64,000 nucleotides of DNA from Hymenobacter cavernae (GTDB lineage: Bacteria > Bacteroidota > Bacteroidia > Cytophagales > Hymenobacteraceae), in the NCBI RefSeq assembly GCF_014641455.1, contig NZ_BMHT01000010.1, positions 1 through 64,000 of the forward strand. Direction: 5' to 3'. Both the position numbers and the translations under genes were made by a program. Shown here one piece after another: positions 42,363 through 52,085 of this stretch. The notes under the pieces were generated by a model. The model was not told where the DNA came from, did no database searches, and saw only the letters and a list, made by a program, of their open reading frames with translations. Position 1 is the stretch's first letter; each line of letters opens with the position of its first letter.

Positions 42363-45017
42363 TTATAGAATAACCACCCGCACCACTCGCTCCAATCCGT
42401 TTTCAGCCTGAACCCGTAGCAGATACGTGCCGCTACCTAGCCCTGTCACATCCACCGTATGGATCGTGCCGGTTGATTCCGTTTCGCGGCGCAGGCGACC
42501 TAACAAGTCGTAGATGCGCACCCGAATGGCCTCAATCTCGCCCAGAATAAGCTGAAGCGGCTGCTCCGGGCCGACGGGATTAGGAAAAGCCACCAACTCA
42601 TTGGCCCGGATATATTGTACTTCTTCTGGCTCGCTGTAGAAGGTGCGACCAGTACTGGTTTCGAGCCGCACGCGGTACACATTGCGGCCCGGCTGGGGTG
42701 CTGGGTCAGCTAATACCATTGCTAGATGATTGACCGGAGAAATAGTCTGCAACTGTGCAATAGTCGGTTCAAGGCGTTCCAGCGTGAGGGATTTCAACTG
42801 GTATACGCTGCCCAGCGTGAGGTCGAACTGCACTGTGTCGGTGACGAGCTGACGGGGCAAAAAGGAGCGCACGTAGCATGCCGTGCCCTGCTGCGTGTAG
42901 TCGATGGTGGAGCCTCGTTCGCCGGGCACGCCCCGTACCACCGGCGCCACAGCGTAGTGTAGCGCCGGAGATTGGCTGCGGTTGAGCACGATAACTGTGT
43001 CAGTGGTTTGGGCGAAGGGCTCTAAGTAATTAGTACCTAGCCTATAAACCTGGTAACGAGCCACGCCTGGCACCGGCGACCAGTACAGCAGTGCCTCCTC
43101 CTGGCAGGCGTAACCAACCTGCAACGCCAGCGGCCGCGTAATCGAAAAGGTATCCGACTCAAAGGCTGCGCCGTTCACCACGCACCGGACTTGCGCCCGA
43201 GTTAAAGTTTCGGGCACGCGCCAGGCAAACGTATCCTGCGCCAATGCCACTGAGGACGTAATTTCCTGCCATTGGGTGTTGCCTACCGCTTTGTATTCGA
43301 GGCGGCCGGCAGTGGCAGGGCCGCGCCATTGCCACCGTAGCGCGTAGCTGGTAGCAGGCCGCAGGTTGGTGCCAGTGGTTGGGCTAACCCAGTTGAAGCC
43401 GCTGCCCAACTCAAAAGCTAGGCTAAAGGCTTGCGAACTAGCAGAAACCCGGTAGCCGCGTACGCGCAGCTCGTAAGCGCCAGCCGCGGGTAGCGTCAGC
43501 GTGATTTGCTCGGCATTGTTCAGGTGGTCGGGGCGACGATGGGCGGGCAGGGCCAAGGAATCGGGGTGGGGGCTGAGTACCCAGGGCTGCCACCGCTGCC
43601 CGGTAGCTAGGTGCACCAACTCTAGGTCAAGGTCGTGCACCAGCGCTTCAGCGGCGTTGACATCAGCGGCAGGGTCAGTCCAGACCAGTGTGGCTTTCAG
43701 CTCGTACGTGCCAGCGGGCACCGTGAGAGGAGTTATCTGCTCCTGATTTTGGCTTACTGCGGCATTTACAAAATGTTTGTCCTGAATGACTTGCACAGCG
43801 CCTTGCGCATCTGCCTGGCCGTAGCCGCTTACGAAATCGACGGCGGGGCGGCCGGTGTCGTCGGCGCTGGTGAGCAAGGCGGCTTTCACCAGGGAAGAAG
43901 GCGGCAGCGTGCCGTATTGGTCACGATATGCTTGCTGCAACAACAGGCTAATGCCCGACACCAGTGCCGACGCGTCAGAGGTACCATCGGCGCCGTAAGC
44001 CACCAGCTCGGGCTTCACGCGGCCATCGTAGGCGGGGCCGCGGGAACTGAGGGGCGCTACCTGACCCAGCGCGTCGGTAGCTCCCACGCTGATCGTGTTC
44101 TTCGACATCTTGAACTGCCCGGTGAGGTTGGCCACCCCAGCTAGGTCGCGGTAGGTGCCGCTGGTGCTGGCGCTGGTTCCCTCGTTGCCCGACGAAAACA
44201 CGTGTACCAAGCTAGGATACTGCACACTCTGCTGGTCGTACGCCTGAGCCTCCAGACCGTAGTAGTTCTCGATGCCAACCCCGTAGGAGTGATTTTGCAC
44301 CGATACGCCCGCCTGGGCTAGCTGCTGACCATCGTCGGGGAGCAGCTCTGCGAAGCTGGAAGTAGCTAGCCTAGCCTGCCAAGCCGCACCTTTGCCCGTC
44401 GGGGCTGAGTTGCCACCACCGGCGATGAGCGTCGCCATGGCTGTGGCGTGGGCCGAGATGGTTCCCGTAATCTGCTCAGGGTTCAGCACCCGGCCTTTGA
44501 AGTCAATATCCTTCGGGTCAAACGGATTTTCCTTTACCGACACAGTTAAGCCTTGGCCCGTTAGCCGCGGAAAATGGCTGTGCAGCGGCGCAATCTTGTT
44601 GACACCTAGGTTGGAGTTATCAAGCTGCCGCTCCTCGTGGGCTGCCCGGTTGGGCACGTCTACAAACTCCAGCCACGGAAACGTCAGCAGCTCAGCTAGG
44701 TTTGCGGCATCAAGGCCTGCTACGAGGAACGTGCGAGGGGCGGAGCGAAGAGGACAGTAGCTGAGGTGCTTGCCTGACCGTTGTACCCATTGCTGAAAAG
44801 CAGTTGAGTCTTGCACCTGCACTCGGTACGTGTGGCGCGAGCCCTTGGCAGCTCGAAGCGCAGTTTCGGCTACTGCCGGAGCTAGCTTGCCTGGCCGGGT
44901 GCGGGCCTGTTGCTGCGCCAGTAGCTGCCCCCAAGGCCAGCACCCACTACCCAGCACCAGCAGCACCACCCACAGGCGCCCTTGACGCTTTACTTCACAC
45001 AAACGATACGTAAACAT
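42363..45017 (-). CDS. S8 family protease with Por sorting domain
   Basis: An 884-residue secreted serine protease. ATG 45017 gives a signal peptide (WVVLLVLGSGCWPWGQLLAQ). The subtilase domain (~120-530) shows the His region SAHATAMATLIAGGG, the oxyanion Asn in HVFSSGNEG and the Ser in GADGTSDASALVSG. The usual Asp block reads TVSVKEN, with no Asp at the expected place, so activity is uncertain; it may be divergent. A jelly-roll/P-domain-like region follows. The C-terminus (FPNPVGPEQPLQL ... VRVVIL) is a type A sorting domain for type IX secretion. Confidence 0.85.
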   Translation of the reverse strand: MFTYRLCEVKRQGRLWVVLLVLGSGCWPWGQLLAQQQARTRPGKLAPAVAETALRAAKGSRHTYRVQVQDSTAFQQWVQRSGKHLSYCPLRSAPRTFLVAGLDAANLAELLTFPWLEFVDVPNRAAHEERQLDNSNLGVNKIAPLHSHFPRLTGQGLTVSVKENPFDPKDIDFKGRVLNPEQITGTISAHATAMATLIAGGGNSAPTGKGAAWQARLATSSFAELLPDDGQQLAQAGVSVQNHSYGVGIENYYGLEAQAYDQQSVQYPSLVHVFSSGNEGTSASTSGTYRDLAGVANLTGQFKMSKNTISVGATDALGQVAPLSSRGPAYDGRVKPELVAYGADGTSDASALVSGISLLLQQAYRDQYGTLPPSSLVKAALLTSADDTGRPAVDFVSGYGQADAQGAVQVIQDKHFVNAAVSQNQEQITPLTVPAGTYELKATLVWTDPAADVNAAEALVHDLDLELVHLATGQRWQPWVLSPHPDSLALPAHRRPDHLNNAEQITLTLPAAGAYELRVRGYRVSASSQAFSLAFELGSGFNWVSPTTGTNLRPATSYALRWQWRGPATAGRLEYKAVGNTQWQEITSSVALAQDTFAWRVPETLTRAQVRCVVNGAAFESDTFSITRPLALQVGYACQEEALLYWSPVPGVARYQVYRLGTNYLEPFAQTTDTVIVLNRSQSPALHYAVAPVVRGVPGERGSTIDYTQQGTACYVRSFLPRQLVTDTVQFDLTLGSVYQLKSLTLERLEPTIAQLQTISPVNHLAMVLADPAPQPGRNVYRVRLETSTGRTFYSEPEEVQYIRANELVAFPNPVGPEQPLQLILGEIEAIRVRIYDLLGRLRRETESTGTIHTVDVTGLGSGTYLLRVQAENGLERVVRVVIL

Positions 45018-45149
45018 TAATCCACAAGCTATTTGCACCGGTCAGGCGGCCTATACCACCGGCACAATCTAGCAAGTTGCCGTCACAATTGACTTTTGCA
45101 ATGATCAGTGCTTAGCACCTAGGTAAGTCGCCCAGGCACAGCTAGGCCG

Positions 45150-46796
45150 CTACTTACTCCAAGTGCTGCTCCGCCAGCCCTGTGGCTTCTGTGGTGTACA
45201 GTCTTTGAACTGAATGTTCGCCGACTTTTCGCCTGATACATCCGTTAGCAGCGCATTTCCCGGCACGGTAAACTGCACTCTGTCAAACAGAACCTTCCGA
45301 GTATCCAGCAGGGTGATGTGCGCATCCTGAGTGTGAATAGTCGCGTTGCGGATGGTAAAGCCTTGTACATCAGCGGCGGAGAACAGCTTATTGGCATTCA
45401 CCACCAGGTTTTCCAGCACAACATTCGTAAGCGGCATCTCCGGAATAGCCTCCACTTTCACGAATTGGCTGGCATTTTCCACGATGATGTCCTTGGCGGT
45501 GATATTGGCATAACGGGGCGTCAGCGGGTTAAGGGGCCGAGCGGGCAGCCGGTTCGCCAGGTCGCCCACGTAGGTTTTGCTGCCGAGCATATCCCAGTTA
45601 AAGGCCGCATTTTTCAGGTTCATGCGGATGCGTTCGTACGTCAGGTTTTCGCCCCCACCGCCGCGCGGCCGCCGGGTTTTGAAGCGGATGCCCACGCCGG
45701 TATTGTCGAACACACAATCGTGCACGTACAGGTTGCGGATCATGCCCGCCGTTTCGCTTCCGCAGGTGATGCCGCCGTGCCCTTCCCGCGCCAAACAATA
45801 CCGAATCACGACATTTTCCGTGGGCTTATTCACCCGCAAACCATCTTCGCCCCGGCCCGCCTTGATGGTGAAGCAATCGTCGCCGCAGCTCAGCGTGGTG
45901 TACTCAATCAGCACATTGCGCGACGACTCTACATCGATGCCGTCGCCCCTGGGGATTCCCACCGAGTTCACCGTCACGCCCCGGATAATCACACCGTCAC
46001 AATACACCGGTACAATGTTCCAGAAAGCTGTGTTTTCCAGCGAGATACCTTCAATGTACACCTTCTTGCAGTTGATGGGCGAAATGAACATGGGCAGAAA
46101 AATGGGGCTGCCGTTGTAGCCCTCATACACCCGTTCGGCGACGGGTTTGGTGGCGGGAATGATGTTTTCCACCACGTCGCCTTCCATCACTTGCTTGCGC
46201 ACCGAGCCGCCTTGGGCCGGGCCGATCAATTTGCCTTTACCCGTCACGGCAATGTTCTCCTGTCCGTTGGCGTAAATGCAGGCGCCCAGCGACATAACTT
46301 CCACGCCTTCGTTGCGGGTAAATACCGCCGGGCGGTAGTCTTCCACTTCTCCGCTGAAATACAGCTCCGCTCCCGCATCGAGGCGCAGGTTCACGTTGCT
46401 TTTCAGGCTGATACGCCCCGTGTTCCATTTACCGGCCGGAACTATAACGGTGCCACCGCCATGCCGATTTACTTCATCAATGGTGGCCTGTATTTCCTTC
46501 GTGACCTTGGCGCCTGACTGCGCGCCTCGCTCGGTAATGCTGAGCGCATAGTTCGGAAAGGAAGGTTTCTTGAACAATGGCATCGTGAAAGCAGCCTTAA
46601 CCGGCGCAATGTCGGCCGGCAGATTAAGCGCCCCGACTTGTTCCTTGGTCGGAATAGTAGCGATAGGGCTAGCTGGTTTGTCGGTGCGGAACGCCGCACC
46701 CGATGCCACTAACAGCAGCACGAGCCATAACGCAGATGCCGTGCGGTGCTTAGCAAACAGACCTAGGTTACCTTCTGGATTATATTTTATTCTCAT
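45150..46796 (-). CDS. GH28 polygalacturonase/rhamnogalacturonan hydrolase
   Basis: A 548-residue beta-helix enzyme. An N-terminal hydrophobic segment (LWLVLLLVASGAAF, ~24-37) is a signal or anchor. The GH28 catalytic set is visible: GDGIDVES, SCGDDCFTIK with the two Asp, GHGGITCGSE with the catalytic His, and the IRFKT substrate block. It cuts galacturonan or rhamnogalacturonan chains and diverges from the GH105 gene, which acts on the unsaturated ends made by lyases. The pair suggests pectin breakdown. Confidence 0.9.
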   Translation of the reverse strand: MRIKYNPEGNLGLFAKHRTASALWLVLLLVASGAAFRTDKPASPIATIPTKEQVGALNLPADIAPVKAAFTMPLFKKPSFPNYALSITERGAQSGAKVTKEIQATIDEVNRHGGGTVIVPAGKWNTGRISLKSNVNLRLDAGAELYFSGEVEDYRPAVFTRNEGVEVMSLGACIYANGQENIAVTGKGKLIGPAQGGSVRKQVMEGDVVENIIPATKPVAERVYEGYNGSPIFLPMFISPINCKKVYIEGISLENTAFWNIVPVYCDGVIIRGVTVNSVGIPRGDGIDVESSRNVLIEYTTLSCGDDCFTIKAGRGEDGLRVNKPTENVVIRYCLAREGHGGITCGSETAGMIRNLYVHDCVFDNTGVGIRFKTRRPRGGGGENLTYERIRMNLKNAAFNWDMLGSKTYVGDLANRLPARPLNPLTPRYANITAKDIIVENASQFVKVEAIPEMPLTNVVLENLVVNANKLFSAADVQGFTIRNATIHTQDAHITLLDTRKVLFDRVQFTVPGNALLTDVSGEKSANIQFKDCTPQKPQGWRSSTWSK

Positions 46797-46877
46797 CAGT
46801 GCTTTTGGGAAAGAAGGGAGTACGGTTTGGAGCAGTCTAGTGATTGTCGGGGTAAACCAACTGGCCTACGCAGGCAA

Positions 46878-46952
46878 AACCGTCCTGCACCATCCTGACG
46901 CCAAGATGGTTGGCGGCCGATAAGTCAGCTTCAGGATGGTACAGGACGGTTT
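46878..46952. promoter_or_regulatory. Inverted repeat in the GH28/GH105 divergent promoter region
   Basis: AACCGTCCTGCACCATCCTG (from 46878) and the complement ending at 46952 lie between the two divergent genes, with arms of about 22 bp. It could be a bidirectional operator or a palindromic repeat. The GH105 start is 78 bp to the right. Confidence 0.5.
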
Positions 46953-47029
46953 CGCAGCTGCTTTTTGCGACTTATGCTGGCCTGACCAACCTAGCCTGCA
47001 CTTTCGCCTTTGTATTTATCCCTTTCCAG

Positions 47030-48235
47030 ATGACCAATCCACTCCGCTTTTTTCTACTCAGTCTGCTCTTGCTAAGCCAAGCTAGCTGGGCCCAAACTAA
47101 GCCCAAAGCTGCCGCCGCTACAAAGCCGCTTTCGCAGCGCATGACCGATTCCTTCATCGCTGAGTACCCCGATTCGCTTGGTATTCAGAAGAGTAGAATA
47201 GCTAGGTGGGGCTACGAGCAAGGCGTGATGCTGGCGGCCATCGAGCGGGTAGGGCAGCGCACCGGCGACCCACGCTACCTTGACTACGTCCATAAAATAG
47301 TAGACTACTCGGTGCAGCCCGACGGCACCATCACCGGCTATAAGGCCGATGATTACAGCGTCGATAACCTCCCGACGGGTCGTTCCATCCTGACGCTGAG
47401 CCAGAAGTACCCGAAAGAAACCAAGTACCGCAAAGCCGCTGATTTGCTGCGTCAGCAGCTCACCACGCACCCCCGCACGAAAGAGGGCGGCTTTTGGCAC
47501 AAGAAGCGCTATCCCAACCAGATGTGGCTCGATGGCCTCTACATGGTGGAGCCCTTCTACGCCGAGTACAGCAAGCTTTTCAACCAGCCCGCCAACTTCG
47601 ACGACATCGCCAAGCAGTTTGCCTTGATCGAAAAGTACTGCGTCGACCCCAAAACCGGCCTGCTCTACCACGCCTACGACGAAAGCAAGGAACAAAAGTG
47701 GGCCAACAAGCAGACCGGCCAGTCGCCGAACTTCTGGAGCCGCGGCATGGGCTGGTACGCCATGGCGTTGGTCGATGTGCTCGATTACTTCCCCAAAAAC
47801 CACCTGCAGCGCGCCCAACTTATCAAGGATTTGCAGCGCCTCGCGCCCGTATTGGCGAAGTATCAGGACCCGAAAACCGGCGGCTGGTATCAGGTAACCG
47901 ACCAGGGAACCCGCGCCGGCAACTACATCGAAACCTCGTCGTCGAGCATGTTTGTGTATGCGCTGGCGAAAGGCGCCCGCCTAGGCTATCTGGATAAAAA
48001 ATACGCCGCCGTAGCGCAAAAAGGCTACGACGGCCTGGTAAAAAACTTCATCGAAACGACCCCTGATGGTGCGCTCGTCATGAACGGCACGGTGAGCGTA
48101 GGCGGCCTGGGTGGCGACCCCTACCGCGACGGCAGCTACGAGTATTACCTGAGCGAGAAGATCAAGAAGAACGATTTTAAAGGCGTCGGGCCGTTTATTA
48201 TGGCGAGCCTCGAAATAGAAATGGCTAAGCGCTAA
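47030..48235 (+). CDS. GH105 unsaturated rhamnogalacturonyl hydrolase
   Basis: A 401-residue (alpha/alpha)6 hydrolase removing unsaturated galacturonic acid from pectic fragments. ATG 47030 gives a signal peptide (LRFFLLSLLLLSQASWA); a longer frame from 46910 covers the inverted repeat. Family landmarks are WGYEQGVMLAAIERV, GFWHKKRYPNQMWLDGLYM (with the catalytic Asp in WLDGLYM), HAYDESKEQKWANK and FWSRGMGWYAMALVDVL. It diverges from GH28. Confidence 0.9.
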   Translation: MTNPLRFFLLSLLLLSQASWAQTKPKAAAATKPLSQRMTDSFIAEYPDSLGIQKSRIARWGYEQGVMLAAIERVGQRTGDPRYLDYVHKIVDYSVQPDGTITGYKADDYSVDNLPTGRSILTLSQKYPKETKYRKAADLLRQQLTTHPRTKEGGFWHKKRYPNQMWLDGLYMVEPFYAEYSKLFNQPANFDDIAKQFALIEKYCVDPKTGLLYHAYDESKEQKWANKQTGQSPNFWSRGMGWYAMALVDVLDYFPKNHLQRAQLIKDLQRLAPVLAKYQDPKTGGWYQVTDQGTRAGNYIETSSSSMFVYALAKGARLGYLDKKYAAVAQKGYDGLVKNFIETTPDGALVMNGTVSVGGLGGDPYRDGSYEYYLSEKIKKNDFKGVGPFIMASLEIEMAKR

Positions 48236-48276
48236 TCCAAATAGGGCGCGACAGAAAAGAGGACGTTATTAACAGA

Positions 48277-48462
48277 ACGTCATTCCGACGACAGGAGGAA
48301 TCTCGCGTGCAATGGTAACTCCAATCGTTGGGAAATTACCACCACAACCTCAGCACGCGAGATTCCTCGTCGCTGCTTAATGCGCAGAATGCTCTGCATG
48401 ACGTTCTGCTAATGACGTTCTAACGAAGCACGCGAGATTTCTCCCGCTGGTCGAAATGACGG
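48277..48462. repeat. Cluster of three GTCATTCCGA / CACGCGAGATT repeats
   Basis: GTCATTCCGACGACAGGAGG (from 48279) with CTCGCGTGC, then the complementary GCACGCGAGATTCCTC (48353 onward), and a third unit (from 48428) in the second orientation with GTCGAAATGACGG. The units form long hairpins between the GH105 gene and tssG. They relate to the element at 42266. Confidence 0.75.
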
Positions 48463-48482
48463 CCTGAGCCTAAGAAGCAGCG

Positions 48483-49454
48483 CTACAAGCGGGTGGTTGT
48501 ATACCCTAGGATAGCCGTGTCGCCGGCGTTAGATAGCACGAAGGATTGGGCTGTTTCGGCTACTTCGTAGTGCAGCACAACGTCCGTTTCGAAGGCGACG
48601 AAGTACCGGCAAAGCAGTTGCAGCGCCCGCGCCTGCCAGCTATCGGTGAAGTACACTTCCAGCATGGGCGCCGACAAGGACTCGATGGTGATTTCCAGGG
48701 CGGGTAGCGTTTCCTGGTAGAAGCCGCCCAGCACCAGGTCGCGCCCCAGGGCCGCCTGGCCCAGGGTCGCGCCTACGGCTTCGCCGCCGGTGTCGGTGGC
48801 GGCTAGCTCGTGGCGCAGGGGCGCGATGGTGCGCAGGCGCACGGCATTCTCCAGCACGCTCTCGAAGCACAGCCGCGTAAGGTGCAGGTCGCCGACGATG
48901 CGATGCACCACGGGCAGCAGGTAGAGCAGATTGGTGATCTGGCGCGGCGGCAGACCTAGGTCGTGCAGCTCCCAGAAACGAGCCAGCATCTCGTTGTACC
49001 ACTGCGTAGAGAGGTTGGTGAGATAGCGCCGCTCTTCCTGCTCCAGCAGTACCCGATGCCGGTAAAACTCCTGCTCAAACGGCAGGAAAAACCGACGGGC
49101 GGCCTTCTCCTTGCGGCGCTGCGTTTGGATGTTTTCTACCACCGAGCGCGCATCCTGACGGGGCGAAGGATCGGTGAGGTGGTGGAAAATCTCCTGGGGC
49201 ATTGCATCATAAAGACCCTCGCGGTGCACTTCTACGGCCAGGCGCGTGGGGAGCCACCGCTCGGCGCGCTCGGTAGAAAAGGTGCCAATGTCGCGCCGGT
49301 AGCGACGGGCAAACAAACTCACCGGCCGGATAATAAAATCGTCGAACTGATATCCATTCGCTATCAATTCGGCCAGCACCACTTCCAGACGCAGGTCCAG
49401 CGGTTGGCGCTTTAAGTAGGCAAAGAGCTGAGAAAGACTAGTAGGCGTAGACAC
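48483..49454 (-). CDS. tssG: T6SS baseplate protein TssG
   Basis: A 323-residue baseplate component that forms the wedge complex with TssF, TssE and TssK. Its helix-rich N-terminus and later segment FYQETLPALEITIESLSAPMLEVYF are like the short TssG of Bacteroidota T6SSiii loci. The identification is mainly by context and length, since TssG is poorly conserved. It is the only T6SS gene on this strand beside tssH and faces away from tssN. Confidence 0.7.
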   Translation of the reverse strand: MSTPTSLSQLFAYLKRQPLDLRLEVVLAELIANGYQFDDFIIRPVSLFARRYRRDIGTFSTERAERWLPTRLAVEVHREGLYDAMPQEIFHHLTDPSPRQDARSVVENIQTQRRKEKAARRFFLPFEQEFYRHRVLLEQEERRYLTNLSTQWYNEMLARFWELHDLGLPPRQITNLLYLLPVVHRIVGDLHLTRLCFESVLENAVRLRTIAPLRHELAATDTGGEAVGATLGQAALGRDLVLGGFYQETLPALEITIESLSAPMLEVYFTDSWQARALQLLCRYFVAFETDVVLHYEVAETAQSFVLSNAGDTAILGYTTTRL

Positions 49455-49521
49455 AGAAACAGGTTTACGGATTGGCGTAGCATACTACGCTTTTCCCGGC
49501 AGATTAGGTAGCTGCCGTGGG

Positions 49522-49648
49522 CCTCACCCCCGGCCCCGGTCTGCTTGGTGCGCAGAACCCTAGGAGAGGGGAGCCTGACGACCTAGGTAATAGCGGTTTG
49601 CTGATGTTTGGCTCCCCTCTCCTCCGAGGAGAGGGGCCGGGGGTGAGG
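49522..49648. repeat. Nested inverted repeat upstream of tssN
   Basis: CCTCACCCCCGGCCCC (49522-49537) pairs with the sequence ending at 49648, and GAGAGGGGAGCC (49563-49574) with GGCTCCCCTCTC (49610-49621). The inside contains ACCTAGGT. The 257-bp tssG-tssN gap otherwise holds only the divergent promoters. Confidence 0.7.
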
Positions 49649-49788
49649 TTTACGTAAGACGCAACAAAGTTGGAGCTGAACGGTACACGTTAGCACCCTT
49701 CCAATCGTACTTGCCTGGCGTGGGGTTTCCGCTATTTTTGGAAACCAAACTGTCTTGTTTTACTCCGGTTCCTGATTATACAACGACA

Positions 49789-50649
49789 ATGCTACAACCC
49801 AATCTTGAGTCGCAGGGGCGCAGTGCGGCGGGTAACGTCTTCTCCGGAGCGCAATCGAGCCTGCGACGCAACCGGGTGCTGGTGGGCATTCTGCTGTACC
49901 TGCTGGGCAGCTTCGTGGTGTTTGGGCTGGTCGGTTTGGCGGGCGGGTATAGCCCGTTGGCATTTCGACCGACGTTTCTGCTCGGGCATGCGGTGGCGCT
50001 GGGGCTAGGTATTGCGCACCTAGGTTTGCTGCCGTGGGCGCTGCCCTGGTTCGAGCCGGACAACCGCAAGCAGGGTACGCTGCTCACGCTCGGAGCGGCC
50101 GTGGCGGGCGCCCTCGGCATTGTGCTGCTCCAATGGCTGCCCAAGATTCAGCCGCTCACGTCGCCGGTGGCGTTTGTGCCGGCGGTGCTGCCGTTCGTGC
50201 TGCCGTACTTCTTCTACCAGGCGTACCTGGCCTGGAATCAGATTCCGGACAGCGTGTACAAGCTCTGGTATTACCGCGCCAACGCGCCCGGCCCCGACCT
50301 GGCCCGCGTCGACCTGAACAACTTTATGGTGGTGCACTTCTGGATGGCGCGCCGCTACGGCGAGTCGCTCTACCACGATTTTTCCTCGAAAGCGCCCTAC
50401 GAAATGCGCTTCAGCGACTTGTTTCACATCTTCCTGACCGACTACAACGTCATGAAGCCCGAGCAGGCCATTCAATATCTTGACGAGCAGGGTCGTTCTT
50501 TTGGCTGGCTCTTCTATGCCAAGCAGCCTTGGTGGAAGCCGCGCCGCTACTACGACCCCGATCATACGTTCCGCGATAATTTCATCCGGCAGGGCAATAT
50601 CATTGTGGCCCGACGCGTGCCGGCCCCGAGCGGAACGCGTGAGACCTAG
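49789..50649 (+). CDS. tssN: T6SSiii membrane protein TssN
   Basis: A 286-residue protein characteristic of Bacteroidota T6SS, which lack TssJLM. Four hydrophobic segments lie at ~30-52, ~60-82, ~100-118 and ~130-150 (for example VLVGILLYLLGSFVVFGLVGL). A cytoplasmic domain with WNQIPDSVYKLWYYRANAP follows. I chose ATG 49789; a frame from TTG 49711 is 26 codons longer and unlikely. It probably builds the envelope anchor together with TssO. Confidence 0.72.
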   Translation: MLQPNLESQGRSAAGNVFSGAQSSLRRNRVLVGILLYLLGSFVVFGLVGLAGGYSPLAFRPTFLLGHAVALGLGIAHLGLLPWALPWFEPDNRKQGTLLTLGAAVAGALGIVLLQWLPKIQPLTSPVAFVPAVLPFVLPYFFYQAYLAWNQIPDSVYKLWYYRANAPGPDLARVDLNNFMVVHFWMARRYGESLYHDFSSKAPYEMRFSDLFHIFLTDYNVMKPEQAIQYLDEQGRSFGWLFYAKQPWWKPRRYYDPDHTFRDNFIRQGNIIVARRVPAPSGTRET

Positions 50650-50741
50650 CTTGCCTATCTTGTTGCTGGCTTATTGGAGGCGAAACTGATGGTGAGCCGC
50701 GCAACGTATTTCTTCGTTCTTCCTCGTTGAGTTGACTAGCT

Positions 50742-51926
50742 ATGCTACCTGAAATAAAACACTACCCGGTAAACTGGGTCGACGGGATGAAAATCTCCCG
50801 GCGACATTTTACCGAGTTGGAGCAATTCACCACCGAACACCTGCGCGACGCCACGGCCCTAGGTCTGAGCGCGCACCGCTACGGCCTGCTGCCCACCGAC
50901 CCGCACGGCTTATCGTCGTTTGAGCTGCTACTCAGCGTCGATCAGCAGCAGGGTGTGCTGGCGCGCCTCACGCATTGCCGGGCCATCACGGCCGGGGGCG
51001 CCCGCATCGAGATACTAAATAGTGCCGAGCCGCTGACGTACCGGACCAGCCTGGCGCAGCTGCTATCGGAGTTCAACCTCACGGCCACCGAGCAGCTGCG
51101 TTTCAGCGTTATTGTGTCGGTAAACCCCTACGTGCGCGTGCCGATGGGGCAGCCGGCGCCCGAGGAAATTCCGCCCCGCCACCCGTACACCACCCCCGAA
51201 TACAAGCTGAGCGTAGTGCCGACGCAGCAGGTAAACAGCGCCGCCGTCGGCTCCTTTCACCTGGTGGTGGGCGAGCTGCTGTACGCAGAAGGCGCCCTGC
51301 GGCCGGTCGCGCAGTTTATCCCGCCCAGCTTGGCGTTGGTCAGCCATCCGGCGCTGCTGAAGTGGCTGCATCAGTTTGAGCATCAGCTGCAAGAGATTGA
51401 AACCGACGCCTTCAAGATTATCCATAAAATCAAGCTGCGGCCTGATAAGAAAAGCACGCTGAGCGAGCAGGTGCATTTTCTGGCCGAGCGCACCACCTTT
51501 GCCCTGGCCCAGCACCTGACTAGCCTCCACCTCACCGCCGCCGAGCTGCCGCCCATCAACCTGCTGGATATCTTGCTGCGCTTAGCCAAACAAGTAAAGA
51601 CGACCCTCGACTGCCTGACGGAACCCGAGCGGGAAGAGCTGCTGAAGTACTGCGAGCAGTGGTCGGAGACGCTGCCGGCGACCGTGCTAGGTGCCCTGCG
51701 CGGCGCCGTGACGATGACCTACGACCACCACCGCGTGCACGAGCACTTGCAGCAGCACTACGAGCTATGGCAGCTGCTGGCCAACATCTTCCGGCAGCTC
51801 AGCCAGCTCGAGTACATCGGCAAAAACAAGGAAGGCTGGCGCACATTCATCAACGAAAACCCGGTGGCGCCGGCTCAATCGCCGCAGGTGCAGGAAAAGT
51901 CCAGCTCGCGCTGGAGCCCGTTCTGA
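50742..51926 (+). CDS. tssK: T6SS baseplate-membrane adaptor TssK
   Basis: A 394-residue TssK linking baseplate wedges to the membrane complex. It starts with the characteristic VNWVDGMKISRRHF (residues ~10-23). The beta-rich N-terminal part and helical C-terminal part are in family order. Located between tssN and tssO, with about 90 and 160 bp gaps. Confidence 0.88.
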   Translation: MLPEIKHYPVNWVDGMKISRRHFTELEQFTTEHLRDATALGLSAHRYGLLPTDPHGLSSFELLLSVDQQQGVLARLTHCRAITAGGARIEILNSAEPLTYRTSLAQLLSEFNLTATEQLRFSVIVSVNPYVRVPMGQPAPEEIPPRHPYTTPEYKLSVVPTQQVNSAAVGSFHLVVGELLYAEGALRPVAQFIPPSLALVSHPALLKWLHQFEHQLQEIETDAFKIIHKIKLRPDKKSTLSEQVHFLAERTTFALAQHLTSLHLTAAELPPINLLDILLRLAKQVKTTLDCLTEPEREELLKYCEQWSETLPATVLGALRGAVTMTYDHHRVHEHLQQHYELWQLLANIFRQLSQLEYIGKNKEGWRTFINENPVAPAQSPQVQEKSSSRWSPF

Positions 51927-52085
51927 TTTGGGTGGTGAGAACTTAGTAAAGAGTAGTCAGCTATAAATCAGTTTGTTGGCTTGCACTAATTTGTGTTTAA
52001 TCGCACTGCTCACTACTCATTACTCATTAATACTCACTACCTAGGTCTCGCTACGTAATTGCCCGCTGGTTTCCCACTCTCTTTC

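Noticed and set aside
45318..46517. Long plus-strand frame of 399 codons over the GH28 gene
   Set aside because: It is the complement of the well-defined GH28 gene and is rich in His/Arg/Gly with no domain.
48240..48480. Small RNA gene in the repeat cluster
   Set aside because: The hairpins belong to a dispersed repeat class and no promoter-terminator pair is visible.
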